Both the position numbers and the translations under genes were made by a program. A DNA stretch of 62,951 bases from Brevinematales bacterium (GTDB taxonomy: Bacteria > Spirochaetota > Brevinematia > Brevinematales > JAOACQ01), in NCBI GenBank assembly GCA_020052515.1, contig JAGVOW010000107.1, positions 1-62,951 of the forward strand. The letters are read 5' to 3'. Under the pieces are notes generated by a model, which made no database searches, had not been told where the DNA came from, and worked only from the letters and a program-made list of their open reading frames with translations. Shown piece after piece: positions 15,716 to 25,448 of the stretch (position 1 is its first letter; each line of letters opens with the position of its first letter).

Positions 15716-18700
15716 ATGGATTGGATAGGAACTACCATAAATGGTAAGTATAAAATAATTGAGAAGATAAAAGAAGACTACCTTTTTCTGGTATTCCTGG
15801 CTCTTGACTTAAAAAATGAAAAAAAAGAAAATGCCATAACCGTTTTGAAACCTTCTTATCTTTCTCAGAGCATAGAAGATCAGGTACGTTATAAAAAGGA
15901 TATGGAAGCCGCCATTCATTTTTGCCATTCGAATGTTATAAAAGTTTGTGAAACCGGTGAAGCAAAAAATTTTCCTTATATTGTGACAGAACATTTAAAC
16001 GGCGATAGCCTTTCCGATTTATTCAAAATAGGAAAATCTTTTAATATTGGAATTGCATTAGATATTCTGGTTCAAGCGGCAGAAGGTTTAAAATACCTTC
16101 ATAGCCAGAATGTCCTTCACAGAGATTTAAGGCCTTCAAATATTTTCTTGCGGAGAGGCGGAGAGGGTCACGGGATTAAGCTCATGAACTTTGCGCTGCC
16201 ATCCTTCCTGAATTGGAAAGAAATTAAAAAGGAAGAGGGGATTTTGGAAAATTTTGGCTATCTTTCCCCTGAAACTACCGGCATGCTCAAAAAAGAGCCG
16301 GATGAAAGAAGTGATTTATATTCTCTGGGTATCATATGCTACCAGCTCTTGACAGGGGAATACCCCTATTCCGCAAAGGGAATAGCCGAGTTGCTTCATC
16401 AGCATACAGCCCTTTACCCTAGAAAACCCTGTTTAATCAATAACGATATTCCTCCCATTCTCGAAGAAATTGTTTTCAAACTAATCAATAAAGATCCAGA
16501 ATCCCGCTATCAAAGCGCAGACGGCCTGCTCTATGATATTAAACGGCTCCAGAGTAAAGAGGAAGTTTTTATCCTGGGAGAAAAAGACCAGAAAAAGAAA
16601 ATATCTCCCTATGCCCAGTTTGAAGGAAGAGAGCCTGAACTGCAAAAGATTTCTTCTCTTCTCAATATCGCAAAGGCAGACAACGGCACGGTTTGTATGA
16701 TATCCGGAGAAGCCGGCTCTGGAAAAACACGTCTTCTGGAAGAGATAAAAAGAATGGTTGCTCTGCAGGGCGGATTAGTAATCGGAGGCCGGTGTACCAA
16801 TCAGCAGAATAAACCACCTTTTCAGCCTTTCCAGGAAGCGCTGGACGCTTATATCAAAAATTTAGAGTACCTTGATTCAGAAGCAAGAGAGCAGGAAATC
16901 AGCAGAATAAAAAACCGGATGGGCAATTTATCTCAAATCGTAATCCGCTTTTACCCGGGTATGAGACAAATACTAGGGGAAGTAAAAGACCCTGTTTACC
17001 TTGATCCAGATAGGGAAAATCAGCGTTTTACAATGGTGCTGTCAGAATTATTCCACCATCTGGCCGGGGATTCTAAACCTTATCTTTTTTATATTGAAGA
17101 CCTGCATTGGGCAGATGAAAGTACCATGCATTTATTCAGGGAAATGACTCATAAGATAAATGGGTCCAATATGCTGTTGATTGCCACGTGCAGAAAAAGC
17201 GAAATGCCGAAAGAAAATTTGATAAATATGCCCATGGAAAAAATAGATCTTAATCCATTTGAATTGAAGGAATTACGCCATTTAACCGCTTCTATTTTAG
17301 GAGAAAAAGAAGAGTTCACCGAAAAGATCACGGCCTATCTGATGGAGAAAACCGGCGGTAATCCATTGTTTTTTATCAATTTCTTGATTAACCTGGTTAA
17401 AGAAAAAACTCTGATATGGAAAGACGGCCATTGGGAAGAAGATTGGGATAAAATTAAAAAAATCACAGCTCCTGAAAGTATGATTGACATCATCCTGAAA
17501 AGAATCCGCAATTTGCCCGAGAAACTTTATGAAATGCTTTCTCTTTGCTCGGCAATTGGAAGAGAATTTGAAATAGAGCTTTTAGTTGCTCTCGGTAGTT
17601 TTAAGCAAGAAGAAATGATCCGCCTGATCGATGAAGCTATTTCACTTCAATTATTAGAAAAGTATGACGAAAATGGGAAAAAGAAAGTCGCTTTTATCCA
17701 CAATCGGATCTGGGAAACTTTCTATGAAAAAATGGAAATAAATCAAAAAAAAATCCTGCACGCTCAAATAGCGGAATTTTTGGAGAAACGGCACTTAAGA
17801 AACGAAGAAAATGTTTTGTACAATCTGGTTTATCATTATGAAAAAGCGGAAAATAAAAACAAAACCCTGGAATATATTATTCCCCTGGCAGATCAACTTA
17901 AATACTCCTACGCTCATGAAGAGGCACTTCATTATTATCTGGCTGGGATAAAGGCGCTGGAAGAACAGGGCAAAAGAGACTCAGAAGAATGGGGCAAAGC
18001 TTGCAAAGGTTTAAGTGAGGTTTACCTGAGCACAGGAAGAAACGATGAAGCTATTGAGATCGCTTTTCAGCTCCTTCCTCTGAAGAAAACTGTAATAGAA
18101 AAGGCGGAAGTATATTCTTCTATTGGAAAGGCTTATTTTAAAAAGGGAGATTGGGCAAATTGTGAAAAAATGATAGCGGAAGGCCTTTCTCTTTTAGGTG
18201 AGAAAATACCCTTAAAATCTGCTTTATTGGCATTGTCTTTCGTTAAAGAATTGTTTATCCACCTATTTCACAATGTTTTGCCGAAAAAAATATATTACCG
18301 TAAAAAGGCCTCCTTAAAAAAAGAAGACCTGCTGATTCAATGGTTTTATGTTACTTTAAATTGGGCCTATATTCTCAGCGACACCTACAAATTAATTGTG
18401 AACCAACTGCGAATGTTGAACTTAAGCGAAAGAAGGCTCGGAATATCCGGAGAACTGGGAATGAGCCTGGGCGCCTACGGCTCTATCTGTATGGCAATAC
18501 CTCTTTTTAAAAGAGCTATTCGTTATCACTCCATTGCCCTGAAAATGAGAAAAGATTTGGGGGATGATTGGGGAATCGCACAAAGCCTTCAATGGATGGG
18601 CTATTGTTACTGCTGGAAGGGCGAGTACCAGAAAAGTATAGACTATTTTAAAGAATCTTTAGAAAGATTCCAAAAAATAGGAGATCTATGGGAAATAGTA

Positions 18701-20722
18701 ATGGCAAAGAATGGCCTCGGGTTTGCTTATTTATACAGCGGGAATTTTCATAACAGCCTGGCAGCCTTTCAAGAATGTGATTCTATCAGCAATAATATAA
18801 AGGACTTTTTCGGAATGGGCGGCGCTCAGCAAAATATTTCTCTTTGTCTCATTGAGGCAGGAAATCTGGAAGAGGCTGAAAAAGCGATCAAAAAATCATT
18901 GTCCATCAGCCGAAAAGCAAAAGACTGGTTCACTTACTGCGCCGCTCATTTGAGCTGGGGATATTTAAAATTAGAGCAGAAAGACGTAGAAAAAGCCATA
19001 GAATACCTCGAAATAGCAGAAAAATTAGAAAGAAAGAACAGTTTTTTGAAAGATTTTGTGGTTTTGGCCTACCCTTTATTGGCGGAAGCTTATTTAGAAA
19101 AAGCGCAAGTCATCAAAGACTCTCCAACCAATCAAAAAACACGTAAAAAAATAAAAAATGCTTGTAAAACAGCTATTCAAAAAACCAAATCCTGGCCAAA
19201 CCATTATGGAAGAGCGCTGCTGGCAAACGCAAAGTACTATGCTTTTCTGGGCAAAATCCAGAAAGCGGAAAAGTATTTCCAAAAAAGTATAGAATACCAT
19301 CAAAAGTTAGGCAGAAGGTTTGAAACGGCCAGAAGTTTTTATGAAAAATGCCTTTTTCTCAAAGTGAATAACAAGAAAGAAGCTTTCCAATACAACCTAT
19401 CGAACGCTTATCGTATTTTCAAGGATATCGGGGCCAGAAGTTATGTAGAAAGATGCGAGGAGCTTTTAACCCAAAACAAAGAAAATTATAATAACCAAAC
19501 AGACCAGACTAAGTTAAACAGTGAAAGAAAAATAAACATTTTGACACAGACCATCAAAAGCCTGAATTCTATTTTAGAATTAAAAGAACTGATGACAAAA
19601 ACGATTGATTTTGTGATAGAAATGCTGGGCGCTCAAAGAGGAATCATTTTAGTTTATCCAGAAGAGGACAAAAACACGATTGAAATGAAAGTCGTCAGAA
19701 ACGTTTCCAATGATTACATTGATAATGAATCCGGCATTTTGAGCAAAAGCATTATTGAAAAAGTAAAGCAAACTAAAAAGTCTTTGGTTGTTGAAGACGC
19801 TATTTCCGACGAACAATTTAAAGCGGAGGAAAGCGTTATAGTGAGTCATTTACGATCTGTATTATGCGTTCCTATTTTAATAAGAGAAAAAATGGCCGGC
19901 ATTATCTATCTGGAAAACAGTATGGTGAGCAAGCTATTCAGCAAAGAAGACCTTGAAATTCTCGGTTTGATTGCCGATCACCTGGGAATGATGATAGAAA
20001 ATGCCCGGCTTTACGGAAAGTTAGAAAATTACAGCAAAAATTTAGAAAAGAAAGTAGAAGAAAGGACATCTGAATTGAAAAAAAGCGAAGAACGCTTTAA
20101 AGAAATGGCCCTTCTGCTTCCTACCATTATTATTGAAACAGATATGCAGATAAACATTACTTTTCTCAATGAAGCCGGCCTTGAAACCTTTGGTTTTTGG
20201 GAAAATGATTTCAAAAAAAACGCCGCCCTTCCGAACTTTATCCACCCAGGTGATAAAGAAAAATTGCTGCAGTATTTTAATGGGATTGTCCGTAATGAAG
20301 AATCTAATTTTAGTGAATTCCGCTTTGTCCAGAAAGAAGGAATCAACTTTACGCTATTGTGCAAAGCTACGCCTATTTATAAAAACTCCTTAATTTCCGG
20401 CGTAAGGTGGAGCGCCATTGACATTAAACCGCTGCTTTCTTCAGTAATTGTGCCCAAGGAATCCTTTTTTAAAAATTATAAATTCAGCCCCCGGGAAAAA
20501 GAAACATTTCTTCTTCTACTGCAGGGATACAAAATCAAAGAAATCGCGAAGAAGCTTCAAATAACAGAAAGCACCGTAAAAGATCACATTGGATCTATTT
20601 ACGAGGAGATGGGCGTAAAAAACAGAGCAGAACTTTTCAACACTCTAAAAGATTCTAATATCAATTATTTTGGCTACCAATCTTTTGTCTTTTCTCTTCT
20701 CAGCAGTATGGTAAAAGAGTAA
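15716..20722 (+). CDS. 1,668-residue kinase-like/STAND ATPase/TPR/GAF/PAS/LuxR regulator
   Basis: A very large cytoplasmic signalling protein. In order: a Ser/Thr-kinase-like domain (about 1-275), an AAA/STAND-like ATPase (about 305-600; Walker A GEAGSGKTR, Walker B YIEDLHWAD), a long helical region with TPR repeats (about 690-1250), GAF (about 1283-1430), coiled coil, PAS (about 1455-1580) and a C-terminal LuxR-type HTH (about 1589-1650; SPREKETF to GVKNRAEL). The kinase part keeps Lys45 and HRDLRPSN (Asp137), but DFG is replaced by Asn158-Phe-Ala and the glycine loop is absent, so it is probably a pseudokinase. GGGAG 7 nt before the ATG supports the start. The HTH predicts DNA binding as the output. 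Confidence 0.9.
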   Translation: MDWIGTTINGKYKIIEKIKEDYLFLVFLALDLKNEKKENAITVLKPSYLSQSIEDQVRYKKDMEAAIHFCHSNVIKVCETGEAKNFPYIVTEHLNGDSLSDLFKIGKSFNIGIALDILVQAAEGLKYLHSQNVLHRDLRPSNIFLRRGGEGHGIKLMNFALPSFLNWKEIKKEEGILENFGYLSPETTGMLKKEPDERSDLYSLGIICYQLLTGEYPYSAKGIAELLHQHTALYPRKPCLINNDIPPILEEIVFKLINKDPESRYQSADGLLYDIKRLQSKEEVFILGEKDQKKKISPYAQFEGREPELQKISSLLNIAKADNGTVCMISGEAGSGKTRLLEEIKRMVALQGGLVIGGRCTNQQNKPPFQPFQEALDAYIKNLEYLDSEAREQEISRIKNRMGNLSQIVIRFYPGMRQILGEVKDPVYLDPDRENQRFTMVLSELFHHLAGDSKPYLFYIEDLHWADESTMHLFREMTHKINGSNMLLIATCRKSEMPKENLINMPMEKIDLNPFELKELRHLTASILGEKEEFTEKITAYLMEKTGGNPLFFINFLINLVKEKTLIWKDGHWEEDWDKIKKITAPESMIDIILKRIRNLPEKLYEMLSLCSAIGREFEIELLVALGSFKQEEMIRLIDEAISLQLLEKYDENGKKKVAFIHNRIWETFYEKMEINQKKILHAQIAEFLEKRHLRNEENVLYNLVYHYEKAENKNKTLEYIIPLADQLKYSYAHEEALHYYLAGIKALEEQGKRDSEEWGKACKGLSEVYLSTGRNDEAIEIAFQLLPLKKTVIEKAEVYSSIGKAYFKKGDWANCEKMIAEGLSLLGEKIPLKSALLALSFVKELFIHLFHNVLPKKIYYRKKASLKKEDLLIQWFYVTLNWAYILSDTYKLIVNQLRMLNLSERRLGISGELGMSLGAYGSICMAIPLFKRAIRYHSIALKMRKDLGDDWGIAQSLQWMGYCYCWKGEYQKSIDYFKESLERFQKIGDLWEIVMAKNGLGFAYLYSGNFHNSLAAFQECDSISNNIKDFFGMGGAQQNISLCLIEAGNLEEAEKAIKKSLSISRKAKDWFTYCAAHLSWGYLKLEQKDVEKAIEYLEIAEKLERKNSFLKDFVVLAYPLLAEAYLEKAQVIKDSPTNQKTRKKIKNACKTAIQKTKSWPNHYGRALLANAKYYAFLGKIQKAEKYFQKSIEYHQKLGRRFETARSFYEKCLFLKVNNKKEAFQYNLSNAYRIFKDIGARSYVERCEELLTQNKENYNNQTDQTKLNSERKINILTQTIKSLNSILELKELMTKTIDFVIEMLGAQRGIILVYPEEDKNTIEMKVVRNVSNDYIDNESGILSKSIIEKVKQTKKSLVVEDAISDEQFKAEESVIVSHLRSVLCVPILIREKMAGIIYLENSMVSKLFSKEDLEILGLIADHLGMMIENARLYGKLENYSKNLEKKVEERTSELKKSEERFKEMALLLPTIIIETDMQINITFLNEAGLETFGFWENDFKKNAALPNFIHPGDKEKLLQYFNGIVRNEESNFSEFRFVQKEGINFTLLCKATPIYKNSLISGVRWSAIDIKPLLSSVIVPKESFFKNYKFSPREKETFLLLLQGYKIKEIAKKLQITESTVKDHIGSIYEEMGVKNRAELFNTLKDSNINYFGYQSFVFSLLSSMVKE

Positions 20723-20725
20723 AAT

Positions 20726-20749
20726 AAACTTAAATTTTCATTTAAGTTT
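20726..20749 (+). terminator. AT-rich hairpin after the giant gene
   Basis: AAACTTAAAT and ATTTAAGTTT form a perfect 10-bp stem with a TTTC loop 4 nt after the stop codon. The stem is AT-rich and the following bases are mixed A/T, so termination may be weak. Confidence 0.5.
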
Positions 20750-20775
20750 TAATAAAAATTTTTCACCAAATTTCC

Positions 20776-20802
20776 TTGACAAAAAATTTCCACTGCTATA
20801 AA
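20776..20802 (+). promoter_or_regulatory. promoter of the lipoprotein transcript
   Basis: Perfect TTGACA followed after 15 nt by TATAAA. The transcript would have a leader of about 200 nt before the lipoprotein gene. Confidence 0.55.
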
Positions 20803-20866
20803 CTTATTTTAAATGGGGGAGATGGGGTATTTGTATTTTTAGGGCAGTTTCTCATAGGAGGTATCT

Positions 20867-20917
20867 ATGATAAGGGTTTCACTCTCTCCTGTTTGCCATC
20901 CTATCAATTACGGTTAA
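20867..20917 (+). CDS. possible 16-residue leader peptide
   Basis: ATAGGAGG, one of the strongest ribosome-binding sites in the window, lies 5 nt before an ATG that encodes MIRVSLSPVCHPINYG and stops at 20917. It sits in the leader of the lipoprotein transcript, 91 nt before that gene. ATAGGA (20854-20859) could pair with TCCTAT (20899-20904) inside the peptide frame. It may be a regulatory upstream frame, a peptide signal or chance; I know no homologue. Confidence 0.35.
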   Translation: MIRVSLSPVCHPINYG

Positions 20918-21008
20918 AGTAAGCTCGTCTGTTAATAACTCTTTTCTTTAATTAATTTTTTAAAAGTGTAAAATTTGATTTTTATAACCAATTTTTAGGA
21001 GGTTAAAG

Positions 21009-22778
21009 ATGATGAAGAAGTTTGGTGTAGTATTGGTGTTAGTGTCAGGAATTTTGTTATTCTTGACGGGATGTACCAAAAATCCAGGCGAACCGGGTTC
21101 TTCCAGTTCCAGTTTGCCCAGCGGATACGGCCTTCTGCAGGTTGCCGCTAACCAGAACAATTTACAGCCCAGTGCCTCAATTACGTGGGGTAGTATTGTT
21201 TCTTACCAGTATACTATCAAAGGTACTGGCATGGCGAATATTGTAACCAATGGCGGTACTTCTATTAGCATCGCAGTTCCTGCCGGGAAAAACAGAATTG
21301 TGGTAGCTGAAGCAAGAGACGCTGGCGGCACATTGCTTCCCGGCGCTAAATTCTATAGCTACGGCGACATTGTCTCTGGAATCACCACCGGCATTGATGT
21401 AAACTGGTCTACTATTCCGGCTGGCGCTGTTTTAGAAGCTATGCTGGCTCTCTCTATTGATTTGAGCACAGTGAACCCAGTTGTTCTGCAGAGTAATGTA
21501 AACAATCTAAACACAAATCAGAAGCAGCTGGTTAATGCCGCTTCTAACGCAACTTACTACCAGAGCACATCCACTTTCTTAAGCCCTTTGGCTCAATACA
21601 CACCCGCTACCATTCAGGGAAGACTGATGGATAGCACCGGTACAAATTACCTGGGATCTGGCAACTTGATTAAAGCCAGGGACACTCTTTCTCCTGCTAC
21701 TGTCAGCTACCTTAATGGTTATTACACAAACACAAACATTGTTCCCGGAACGAGAACCGTGCAGGTTTACGATAATATCGGAAATCTGATCGGCTCAACA
21801 AATATTACCCTTACTAGCGGACAAACTCTTGCTTTGAACATTGCCACTTCCGTATTGTCCGGCCAACCCGGGACAGGCGGCATCAATATAACCAATCTGG
21901 GGCCAGTTTTACTCGCGAACGCGGGGCCTGATTTCAACGCTTATACGGGTTATGCCTCTTCTTTGATCGGAACAAACAGCGTTGGAAACATTGTAACTTT
22001 CAAATGGGCACAGATGTCTGGACCGGAACTATTAACCATTGTTAATTCAAATTCAAACATCGCTTCCTTTACTCCGACCGTTCGGGGAACCAACAATTTC
22101 TCACTGCAAGTCAACGACGGAAGCGACATTATGGCTACTAACGTAAGGGCATTTGTCTACGCTGTAGACAAGCTATCTCAAGGCTTTGAGAATGGAACAG
22201 TCGGCACATTGGAACCTGCCTGGTGGACTTATACCAACACCTCGCCTGGATCTAATTTTACCTCCTATGTAACCAATGCTTCTGTAGCTTACGGCACAAA
22301 ATCTCATTACTTAAGCGGTATTTGTTCTAGCGGATATATGATCGGCGGCATGGGTACTTCTGTTGACTCTATTTTAGCCCCCTACTCCGGAGCTTATGCT
22401 CCTGTCAATCTATCCAGCTACGCGAAAGTAAGAGTTTTCATTGACTGTCTGGACAATCCAAGCGCTCTTACCAACCAGCTGGCTCTTACTTTCATAGACG
22501 CTTCAAATGTCTGCGCGACATGGGTTTCTCATAACTATCCGCCGTCTTACACAGGGTGGACAGGCGATGGATGGTATGAAGTCAATCTGGTATGGTCAAA
22601 TATGGTTCAGTCTAACGCTACAGCATCCCAGTTCAACAAGAACACAAGCGAAGGAAATCAGAGCCTTAGCTTCGACTGGACGAAAGTGGTTCAGTTTAAA
22701 TTTGCTCTCGGCGCGACCGGAACAGGCGCTGGAAGAGGTTCTTACATCGTTGATGAATTGATGCTTATTAAAAAATAA
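21009..22778 (+). CDS. large secreted lipoprotein with PKD/Ig-like and carbohydrate-binding-like domains
   Basis: A 589-residue lipoprotein. The signal peptide ends in the lipobox LTGC (Cys22), followed by a Ser/Gly/Pro linker. Residues 45-295 form repeated Thr/Ser/Asn-rich beta domains. Residues about 300-385 resemble a PKD/Ig-like fold (LLANAGPDFNAYTG, FKWAQMSGPE, FSLQVNDGSD). Residues about 390-589 form a jelly-roll-like domain (SQGFENGTVGTLEP to YIVDELMLIKK) similar in style to carbohydrate-binding modules. It should be anchored in the outer membrane or on the cell surface. AGGAGG precedes the ATG by 6-7 nt. A strong terminator closes the transcript, so it is monocistronic apart from the leader frame. 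The ligand is unknown. Confidence 0.8.
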   Translation: MMKKFGVVLVLVSGILLFLTGCTKNPGEPGSSSSSLPSGYGLLQVAANQNNLQPSASITWGSIVSYQYTIKGTGMANIVTNGGTSISIAVPAGKNRIVVAEARDAGGTLLPGAKFYSYGDIVSGITTGIDVNWSTIPAGAVLEAMLALSIDLSTVNPVVLQSNVNNLNTNQKQLVNAASNATYYQSTSTFLSPLAQYTPATIQGRLMDSTGTNYLGSGNLIKARDTLSPATVSYLNGYYTNTNIVPGTRTVQVYDNIGNLIGSTNITLTSGQTLALNIATSVLSGQPGTGGINITNLGPVLLANAGPDFNAYTGYASSLIGTNSVGNIVTFKWAQMSGPELLTIVNSNSNIASFTPTVRGTNNFSLQVNDGSDIMATNVRAFVYAVDKLSQGFENGTVGTLEPAWWTYTNTSPGSNFTSYVTNASVAYGTKSHYLSGICSSGYMIGGMGTSVDSILAPYSGAYAPVNLSSYAKVRVFIDCLDNPSALTNQLALTFIDASNVCATWVSHNYPPSYTGWTGDGWYEVNLVWSNMVQSNATASQFNKNTSEGNQSLSFDWTKVVQFKFALGATGTGAGRGSYIVDELMLIKK

Positions 22779-22804
22779 GCGGTAGAATTAAATTAAATTT
22801 TTCT

Positions 22805-22839
22805 GGTGAGACGGGCTAAGCCCGTCTCACCTTTTTTTT
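22805..22839 (+). terminator. strong intrinsic terminator after the lipoprotein gene
   Basis: GGTGAGACGGGC and GCCCGTCTCACC form a perfect 12-bp GC-rich stem with a TAA loop, followed at once by eight T. Confidence 0.93.
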
Positions 22840-22861
22840 ATTTCTTTATGTGGATTCTTTT

Positions 22862-23815
22862 ATGAATATTAGAGAAGCTAAACCCGCCGATTTTGAGCAT
22901 TTATTGACATTTTGTTCTGATTTTAAGACATCCCCTTTTACTTTTGATCAGGATTTTCTGGCCCTATCCTCAGGAGAAATCCGGTATGTCTTTGCTGAAG
23001 AATTTATAAAGAGCAACTCTTCCACCTCTTTGATCCTCGAAGAGCATGAAGGCCCGGGGGGATTTATCACTGTCAGCATCAACTCATTACTATCCGAAGT
23101 TTTGGGCAAAAAAATCGGAAGCATTGTTTTATTGGCAGTAAAAGAACCCCTGAGAGAAAAAGGTTTTGGGAAAATGCTGCTTCAGAAAGCTGTTTCATTT
23201 TTGATTCACTCCGGCATAGAAATAGTAACAGTGGGAACGGACATCTACAACCTCCCGGCTGTAAATCTCTACGAGTCAAATGGTTTCCGCTTCAGAATGG
23301 GCTGGCATATTTTTCGGTACTTCCGCGGGAAAGCCCCTACCGAAAAGCAATTTTTCAGCTCTGTTCAATCTTACGACCCAGAGCGCCTGGCTCTTTATGC
23401 AGAGAAAATAAACCGGCCTATCTCGCTTTTGAAAGAACCATCTATTGATAAAAATAAATTTCACTCTTTTCTAACAAAAAATTTTTTAGAGAAAATCAAA
23501 AACGGAAAAAACACTGCCCTTGAATATCTTTTCGAAGAAAAGCCAGTTGGTTTTATTAATATAAACAGGGACGAAATAGCAGAAAAAACCTTGCGGTTGA
23601 AAAAAAAAGTTTACCGAATATTAGATTTGATCGAAACAGAAGAAATCCCATCTCGCAAGATCAAAACTGAAATACTTTCAGACATTATCTCTCGAAAGCA
23701 GGATGCCGCTTTATTTGAAATGTGGGTAGAAGCCGGAAATGCTGATTTAATCAAAGCCCTTGAAGAGGCGGGTTTCCGGCTTAGCTATACCGGACTGTCT
23801 TTTCATTATTCTTAA
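22862..23815 (+). CDS. GNAT-family acetyltransferase with C-terminal extension
   Basis: A 317-residue protein. Residues 1-145 form a GNAT fold with acetyl-CoA loop residues in LREKGFGKMLLQKAV (a variant of Q/RxxGxG/A) and the usual NLPAVNLYESNGFR segment. Residues 165-317 are helical and end in a GNAT-like strand pattern (EMWVEAGNADLIKALEEAGFR), suggesting a second degenerate acetyltransferase half. Substrate unknown. ATG 22862 is preferred; GTG 22850 is an alternative only four codons upstream. The gene follows the lipoprotein terminator with no clear promoter and converges on the ABC auxiliary gene, its stop ending 2 nt before the other. Confidence 0.82.
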   Translation: MNIREAKPADFEHLLTFCSDFKTSPFTFDQDFLALSSGEIRYVFAEEFIKSNSSTSLILEEHEGPGGFITVSINSLLSEVLGKKIGSIVLLAVKEPLREKGFGKMLLQKAVSFLIHSGIEIVTVGTDIYNLPAVNLYESNGFRFRMGWHIFRYFRGKAPTEKQFFSSVQSYDPERLALYAEKINRPISLLKEPSIDKNKFHSFLTKNFLEKIKNGKNTALEYLFEEKPVGFININRDEIAEKTLRLKKKVYRILDLIETEEIPSRKIKTEILSDIISRKQDAALFEMWVEAGNADLIKALEEAGFRLSYTGLSFHYS

Positions 23816-23816
23816 T

Positions 23817-25448
23817 TTATTCCTTTACTTTGCTTCTTCTTTTTAAGAAAATAAAAACGCCCGGCATTAAATAAAGAACAAAAATAGAAAAAGCGAAAAT
23901 AGTTAAGAACCTTCTCTCTGAACCCGTTAACTGAAAACCGGTAACTGCTGATTTTTTAGGGCGAACCGTGATCGCGGCTTCCCGTTTGAGAAGAAAGTTC
24001 ATCGTATTGAGAAAGAGGTCGGCATTCCCTCCCCTTTCAAAGTAAGTATTATTGACAAAATCGGCATCGCCAAAGACTGCCATCCTCGATTCTACTGTAT
24101 TAGTCGTTTCCCCATCCCGCGTGTTTAAAACGCTTTGCCTTTTCGCCCTTACTGCATAACCCAGAGATAACGGCCCCTTCAAATCTCTTTTATCAAAAGA
24201 AACCTTACCGGAAGAAATTTCGTTTCTGGATGTTTCTCCAAAGGAATTCTTTGAGCTCTTTAGCAAAGGAATGATTTCGTAAACACTGTCTTTTGGCCTC
24301 TCCTGAAGAGGCAGTTCCAATATTCCCACTGCAGTACGCATTTCTACCGGTATCCGGTTTTGTATGAGCAAAGAAGTCATTTCCCCGGGCACAAATTTCG
24401 GTATAATAGTAGTCCTGCCCAGTTGAGGATTGTAGTCCTCATCTTCAATAGCCAGATTTTCCAGATAGAAAAGGCCCATTTGCCTGAGAATGTCATTAAT
24501 AGTAATGTGGGCCTGGTATTCCAGCAATACCAGTACGCTCCCGCCCTGACGCATATAATTCACAATTTTGTCCAATTCTTCCGGGAAAACCGGCTTCACC
24601 GGGTTTACAATCACAATCAGACTGCAGTCAACAGGGATTTCAGGAATAGAAAGCAAGTTCAGCTGATTTAATTTAACATTATCCTCTGAAATTTTTTCAA
24701 AAATACCTTTAAAACCATTGTTCCCACGGTCATAAGGATTGCCTTCACCATGTCCAACCAATAGATAGACATTTTTCGGTTTGCTGGCCAGAAGGCTTTT
24801 GATTGTTTTTGTAAAAACCTCTTCGCCCTTATAACTTATATCACCAGTCTCCTGATCTCTATCAAATATCTTCTTCAGATCAACAGTAATCTTGTTGCCC
24901 TGGTATTCAAATACGGCCGCTCCGCCTTCCTTTACATTATAATCAAAAGCTTTAGGGGAATTCTGAATGGGATCAATTTTCTCCAAATGAACCCGTTTAT
25001 TTTTCTCAGCATAAGCTTTCAACAGATTCTCCTGATAATCCAGCAAAGGGCTCCGCATATCCGGGGACTTAAAAAGAAGAATGTTAAAATCATTTGTAAT
25101 GCCCTTCAAAACAGACTTCGTTTCCTCTGAAAAGCTGTAAAGCCTTCCGCTGGTCAAATCCAGTTTCCAGGAAAGAAAGTCAGATAAAAGATAAATAAAA
25201 ACCAGAATGCCAAAAACCATTCCTATCTGTAAAATCTTGTAAAATGTGGTAACCGAAGCCGATTTTTTAAAAAACCGGAGGATTTCATCTCTATTCAATA
25301 TAACGTATAGAATAAAAGCCACAACAGTCAGGCCAAAACTCGCTTTTGTCACAATTGCAAACAATCCAAACACAACGTAAAGAACAATAGAGGCAACCAA
25401 AAGCCCAAGGGCAAGAAACAGAGAAAACACCTTTACTTTCATAGCCAT
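23817..25448 (-). CDS. GldG-like ABC transporter auxiliary protein
   Basis: A 543-residue membrane protein: three hydrophobic helices in the first 105 residues, a large extracytoplasmic domain (about 110-510) and a final helix (about 518-538). The soluble part contains the GldG/IFT52-like motifs YLLVGHGEGN, LNLLSIPEIPVDCSLIVIVNP and VFGDADFVNN. Such proteins pair with GldA/GldF ABC subunits, known in gliding bacteroidetes but found widely in non-gliding bacteria. The ATG overlaps the permease stop as TGATG, so it is co-translated with the permease. The transported substrate is unknown; a gliding role should not be assumed. Confidence 0.87.
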   Translation of the reverse strand: MAMKVKVFSLFLALGLLVASIVLYVVFGLFAIVTKASFGLTVVAFILYVILNRDEILRFFKKSASVTTFYKILQIGMVFGILVFIYLLSDFLSWKLDLTSGRLYSFSEETKSVLKGITNDFNILLFKSPDMRSPLLDYQENLLKAYAEKNKRVHLEKIDPIQNSPKAFDYNVKEGGAAVFEYQGNKITVDLKKIFDRDQETGDISYKGEEVFTKTIKSLLASKPKNVYLLVGHGEGNPYDRGNNGFKGIFEKISEDNVKLNQLNLLSIPEIPVDCSLIVIVNPVKPVFPEELDKIVNYMRQGGSVLVLLEYQAHITINDILRQMGLFYLENLAIEDEDYNPQLGRTTIIPKFVPGEMTSLLIQNRIPVEMRTAVGILELPLQERPKDSVYEIIPLLKSSKNSFGETSRNEISSGKVSFDKRDLKGPLSLGYAVRAKRQSVLNTRDGETTNTVESRMAVFGDADFVNNTYFERGGNADLFLNTMNFLLKREAAITVRPKKSAVTGFQLTGSERRFLTIFAFSIFVLYLMPGVFIFLKRRSKVKE

